DNA of 8,192 nucleotides, from positions 1 to 8,192 of the forward strand of contig JAABPZ010000053.1 of assembly GCA_011391755.1 (NCBI GenBank), given 5' to 3'. Positions 6,494-8,192 of the stretch are shown piece after piece (within the stretch, counting starts at the first letter, position 1; the number at the start of each line of letters is the position of its first letter). This stretch comes from Methanothrix sp. GTDB lineage: Archaea > Halobacteriota > Methanosarcinia > Methanotrichales > Methanotrichaceae. The notes under the pieces are model-generated. The model was not told where the DNA came from and did no database searches. It was given only the letters and a program-made list of their open reading frames with translations. The translations under genes were made by a program, and so were the position numbers.

Positions 6494-6715
6494 CTAGTCC
6501 GCCGAGAACCACTCCTCTCGGCTTATGCCTCCATCCCGCAATATTTTGACCAATAGGTCTAATCCGATCACCTCACCATGATGTGGATTAGGGATAATGA
6601 TAGTATCGATTCCACGGACCATATACTGATGTCTCTTCCCTTAAAAAGGTCCCACCGCACCCAGCCTGATCAGTCGCTTTATCAGATCTCGTCTCGACAC
6701 TGGAGAACGGCTTAT
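6494..6715 (-). pseudogene. hicA: hicA-like toxin gene with lost start codon and one internal stop
   Basis: HicA toxins are small double-stranded-RNA-binding-fold RNases that cut mRNA. Reading the minus strand from 6715 gives ISRSPVSRRDLIKRLIRLGA, then VGPF, TAA (6643-6641), then GKRHQYMVRGIDTII, PNPHHGEVIG and LLVKILRDGGISREEW, ending at TAG 6496-6494. That is a complete 73-residue HicA in one frame, with the catalytic His in the GKRH motif. Relatives read GPYSGGKH, so the TAA fits a TCA (Ser) to TAA change. The codon at the expected start is ATA, in the ATAA at 6715-6712 where an ATGA overlap with hicB would be normal. Toxin activity is therefore probably lost, unless GTG 6700 and readthrough are used. 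Confidence 0.8.
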
Positions 6716-6969
6716 GCAACCGGGATCGGCTCCTTAGCGGATGTGGAAATTGTCAGACCACCCATAGACGGTACGCTTTGCCCCCATTGAAGTTTGGCCA
6801 CAATCCATTCCTCAATGACCACTATCAGCTCCTTCCTGCATTCTTCAAAGGTCTTGCCTGTAGCCCAGACGCCCACGAGGCCGGGCACGTGAGCATAATA
6901 TGGATCAGGGTTATCGATTATCTCGTATTCGGCCTTTTCAAGAGCTGCCTGGATGTATTCAGCGAACAT
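6712..6969 (-). CDS. hicB: HicB-family antitoxin
   Basis: An 85-residue protein of the HicB family, which binds and blocks the HicA RNase and usually represses its own operon. MFAEYIQAALEKAEYEIID, PYYAHVPGLVGVWATGKT and FEECRKELIVVIEEWI are the family pattern (the partial RNase-H-like fold of HicB). The ATG at 6969 matches the usual family start; an upstream TTG at 6993 would add eight residues unlike the family. It is short, with no obvious C-terminal DNA-binding domain, so self-repression is uncertain. It precedes the broken hicA, the hicB-hicA order seen in many archaea, and is intact, so it may now be an orphan antitoxin. Confidence 0.85.
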   Translation of the reverse strand: MFAEYIQAALEKAEYEIIDNPDPYYAHVPGLVGVWATGKTFEECRKELIVVIEEWIVAKLQWGQSVPSMGGLTISTSAKEPIPVA

Positions 6970-7029
6970 GCAATTTGTTAATAGGCTGCACAAGGAGAAA
7001 AAGATAGCGGATAATCATAATTCGCACAT

Positions 7030-7280
7030 CTACTTCTCTGCAGGCAGCGTCACATCCACGACCTGTCCCACGACCCACCTTGGGCTGTGGCTGGCGGCTC
7101 TGGGCGCGGATCGGCTGCCTGGGCAGCAGCCGGCGAGCCGTGCAGCCTGTGCAGGGCCGCAGCGCAGGGAGCGCGGCCCTCCACGATGACGAGGGAGCCG
7201 CGGGGGATCTCGGGCAGCGGGGGGGCAGCGAGCCCACGCGGCGATGGGATGGCGATGGAGTAGATGACGAGAGCGGTCAT
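7030..7280 (-). pseudogene. csx3-like pseudogene, copy C (best-preserved N-terminus)
   Basis: ATG 7280-7278 with AGGA just upstream opens a frame MTALVIYSIAIPSPRGL, PLPEIPRGSLVIVEGRAP, CAAALHRLHGSPAAA. Small deletions follow, and the frame ends at a TGA near 7050. In another frame the expected end is preserved (SHSPRWVVGQVVDVTLPAEK, stop at 7032-7030). The first half could still be made as an 80-odd residue product, but the conserved YDPRLGAVVV block is destroyed, so it is called a pseudogene. It begins 28 bases after the PemK-like toxin gene. With copy B it defines the ancestral protein of about 90-95 residues. Confidence 0.65.
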
Positions 7281-7308
7281 TTTCCTGTCCTTTTGCATGT
7301 CAATCTTA

Positions 7309-7637
7309 TCATATCTCGAAAATTCTCTTCATCTTTTGATTGACTTCGTCTCTCAGATCGCCATCGATCTTCCCTATCTCGCCATCTGCCAGATCTTTGC
7401 GAACAGTTGATATTTTGGTCAGCTTTAGGACGGATGCAGCCTTCAAGCCAGTTTGATAAAACTCTGGATCTTGCGTGCTGATATAAACATCCCATTCAGG
7501 AAATACATTGAACATTGTCGTTGTTATGGCAGCCACAATTAAATCCCGCCTTCCCTCAAAGATGACCAGTGCAGGCCTCAGCTTTGCAGCAGTCAAATCT
7601 GTGTAAGGGACAGGTATCAGGATGATTTTCCCTTCAT
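7309..7637 (-). pseudogene. PemK/MazF-like toxin gene with -1 frame break near the start
   Basis: MazF/PemK toxins are ribonucleases that cut mRNA. The body of the gene is in one frame: IILIPVPYTDLTAAK, LRPALVIFEGRRDLIV and the later TGLKAASVLKLTKI and IGKIDGDL pattern, ending at 7309. The P-Y-T-D ... KLRP motif is typical. The only suitable start is ATG 7637-7635, which overlaps the antitoxin stop (ATGA). Its frame gives MKGK and then leaves the toxin frame; a -1 step at 7628-7626 joins MKGK exactly to IILIPVPYTD. The simplest reading is one base lost from an A-run. Because the site is GGGAAAA, programmed frameshifting is also possible. An internal TTG at 7596 would lose the first beta strand. 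Confidence 0.75.
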
Positions 7638-7822
7638 TTGTATCTTACCTTTAAGTCTGCGACGCTATAGAGGTCCGGTTCATCCTCATACAGTTCCATG
7701 ATAGATTCCTCAGATAGTTTCATGAGTTCTTCGGTCATGCTCTCGTCAAGCACGTCATCGATCCTTCTAGAGATGTCAAAGAGCATTTGCTTCATCTCCA
7801 CGACCTCAGCCTCAATATCCAT
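7634..7822 (-). CDS. Small antitoxin of a PemK/MazF-type pair
   Basis: A 62-residue acidic protein. The coiled-coil-like head (EAEVVEMKQMLFDISRRID) is followed by EELMKLSEESIMELYEDEPDLY and ends with VADLKVRYK. Small proteins with this 'KLSE.S..E....EPD.Y...D.KVRY' ending are regularly found just before PemK-like toxins in methanogens, so its antitoxin role follows from position and pattern rather than a named domain. ATG 7822 has no ribosome binding site, but a TATA-like element lies 28 bases upstream, pointing to a leaderless transcript. Its stop overlaps the toxin ATG. Confidence 0.7.
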   Translation of the reverse strand: MDIEAEVVEMKQMLFDISRRIDDVLDESMTEELMKLSEESIMELYEDEPDLYSVADLKVRYK

Positions 7823-7832
7823 AATTTAACTA

Positions 7833-7951
7833 TTGGCAATGAACGATAAATATCTTTGTACTCAGCATCTATGAAAATGCCTAATTGATTATTATCATGA
7901 TGCTGTGGCTCGCTGCCATCCCCCCTGGCGCGGATCGACAGACCGGCCACG
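7833..7951. repeat. 119-bp direct repeat, right copy
   Basis: Matches 4779-4897 with two mismatches and the same orientation. It contains the promoter-like element of the antitoxin operon and the 3' remnant of csx3-like copy D. Confidence 0.95.
7845..7854 (-). promoter_or_regulatory. TATA-like promoter of the antitoxin-toxin operon
   Basis: GATATTTATC on the minus strand is centred about 28 bases before ATG 7822, the standard archaeal TATA distance for a leaderless start. It lies inside the 119-bp repeat, so the same element occurs at 4791-4800, where it faces a stretch without any gene. Confidence 0.5.
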
Positions 7952-8043
7952 GCTGCCGCAGGCGAGCCGTGCAGCCTGTGCAGGGCCATTGCCCGACCCC
8001 CGGAGCGCGACCCTCCACGATGACGAGACGAGGGAGCCGCGGG
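7900..8043 (-). pseudogene. csx3-like pseudogene, copy D (truncated at both ends)
   Basis: The minus strand reads PRGSLV, then a tandem 5-bp duplication (GACGA type, near 8022-8031) shifts the frame. VEGRAP is recognisable next, followed after another break by MALHRLHGSPAAAVA. The rest matches copy A base for base (end of the SHS motif at about 7900). The beginning is cut at about 8043 where the putative IS element tail starts. It shares the GRAP-to-ALHRLH lesion with copy B but its 3' end with copy A. Confidence 0.6.
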
Positions 8044-8045
8044 AA

Positions 8046-8129
8046 CTGAATCGACAGCAAGAATACATTAATACAACGGGAGTGCGGAGGGTCACGAATT
8101 CCCCATCCTTTAGGGTGGGGATGAAGTGA
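8046..8129 (+). pseudogene. Possible TnpB C-terminal remnant
   Basis: The plus frame LNRQQEYINTTGVRRVTNSP, then SFRVGMK and TGA 8127-8129, resembles the unstructured tails of archaeal IS200/IS605 TnpB proteins, in which the last codons overlap a terminal hairpin. Only about 27 codons remain; nothing of the RuvC core is present. The call rests on the hairpin and the general look of the tail. A chance open frame cannot be excluded. Confidence 0.35.
8101..8120 (+). repeat. Terminal hairpin of an IS200/IS605-type element
   Basis: CCCCATCC and GGGTGGGG form an eight-pair stem with one G-U pair and a TTTA loop. Very similar hairpins (CCCC.TCCTTTAGG..GGGGA) sit at the right end of many archaeal IS605/IS1341 elements, at the 3' end of the guide (omega) RNA. 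It lies inside the possible TnpB tail. No transposase gene is present in the window. Confidence 0.5.
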
Positions 8130-8192
8130 ACCCTCGCCCGGATTTCATGTTTTCTTGAGATTGATTAACAAGGCTATCATGCAGCCGAACGC
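8130..8192. other. Unassigned end of window
   Basis: Sixty bases to the right of the IS-like hairpin, with a TTTTCTTG stretch but no gene start. If the hairpin is a right end, this is the target flank. Confidence 0.3.

Noticed and set aside
6309..6512. Minus-strand frame starting at GTG 6512 as the true N-terminus of csx3-like copy B
   Set aside because: Its first residues are the hicA tail read out of frame; homology to the other copies begins only after about 6480.
6641..6643. Recoding of the internal hicA stop (pyrrolysine or selenocysteine)
   Set aside because: The codon is TAA, not TAG or TGA, so neither known recoding applies.
4779..8043. CRISPR array suggested by repeated GC-rich blocks
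   Set aside because: The repeats are long, irregularly spaced, and explained as copies of one protein-coding gene; no short repeats with unique spacers are seen.

Overview
The window looks like chromosomal DNA of a methanogenic euryarchaeon, most likely Methanothrix/Methanosaeta-like. The taxonomic call is inference. It rests on an archaeal mevalonate-pathway enzyme, a CbiK-type chelatase, small CxxC zinc-ribbon proteins, TATA-type promoters with leaderless-looking starts, and toxin-antitoxin families common in methanogens. No rRNA, tRNA or CRISPR array is visible.

Region 1 (1-2363, + strand) is a compact housekeeping operon. It holds the 3' part of a class II HMG-CoA reductase gene, then prephenate dehydratase (pheA, starting at a TTG that overlaps the previous stop), then a CbiK-type anaerobic cobaltochelatase. 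The three serve isoprenoid lipid, phenylalanine and tetrapyrrole synthesis, so they share expression rather than a pathway.

Region 2 (2364-4712, + strand) holds short, poorly characterised genes. These are a 67-residue CxxC zinc-ribbon protein behind a long leader, followed by a terminator-like hairpin; a 57-residue unknown protein overlapping a 169-residue protein with a zinc ribbon and a primase-like four-cysteine C-terminal part; a membrane-anchored Ig-like protein; and an exported staphylococcal-nuclease-type enzyme with all catalytic residues.

Region 3 (4713-8043, genes on the - strand) is an island of toxin-antitoxin pairs interleaved with four decayed copies (A-D) of one GC-rich gene that resembles the CRISPR ring-nuclease family Csx3/Crn3. 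In transcription order it runs: copy D, a small antitoxin and a PemK/MazF-like toxin, copy C, hicB and a broken hicA, copy B, an MNT nucleotidyltransferase and a HEPN protein, copy A. Each toxin-antitoxin pair is followed within about 15-30 bases by a csx3-like copy, as if 'pair + csx3' were the unit. Two toxins carry precise lesions while their antitoxins are intact. hicA has ATA where its start should be and one internal TAA. The PemK-like gene needs a -1 shift at a GGGAAAA heptamer near its start.

Region 4 (8046-8192) looks like the end of an IS200/IS605-type element: a possible TnpB tail overlapping a strong hairpin, abutting truncated copy D.
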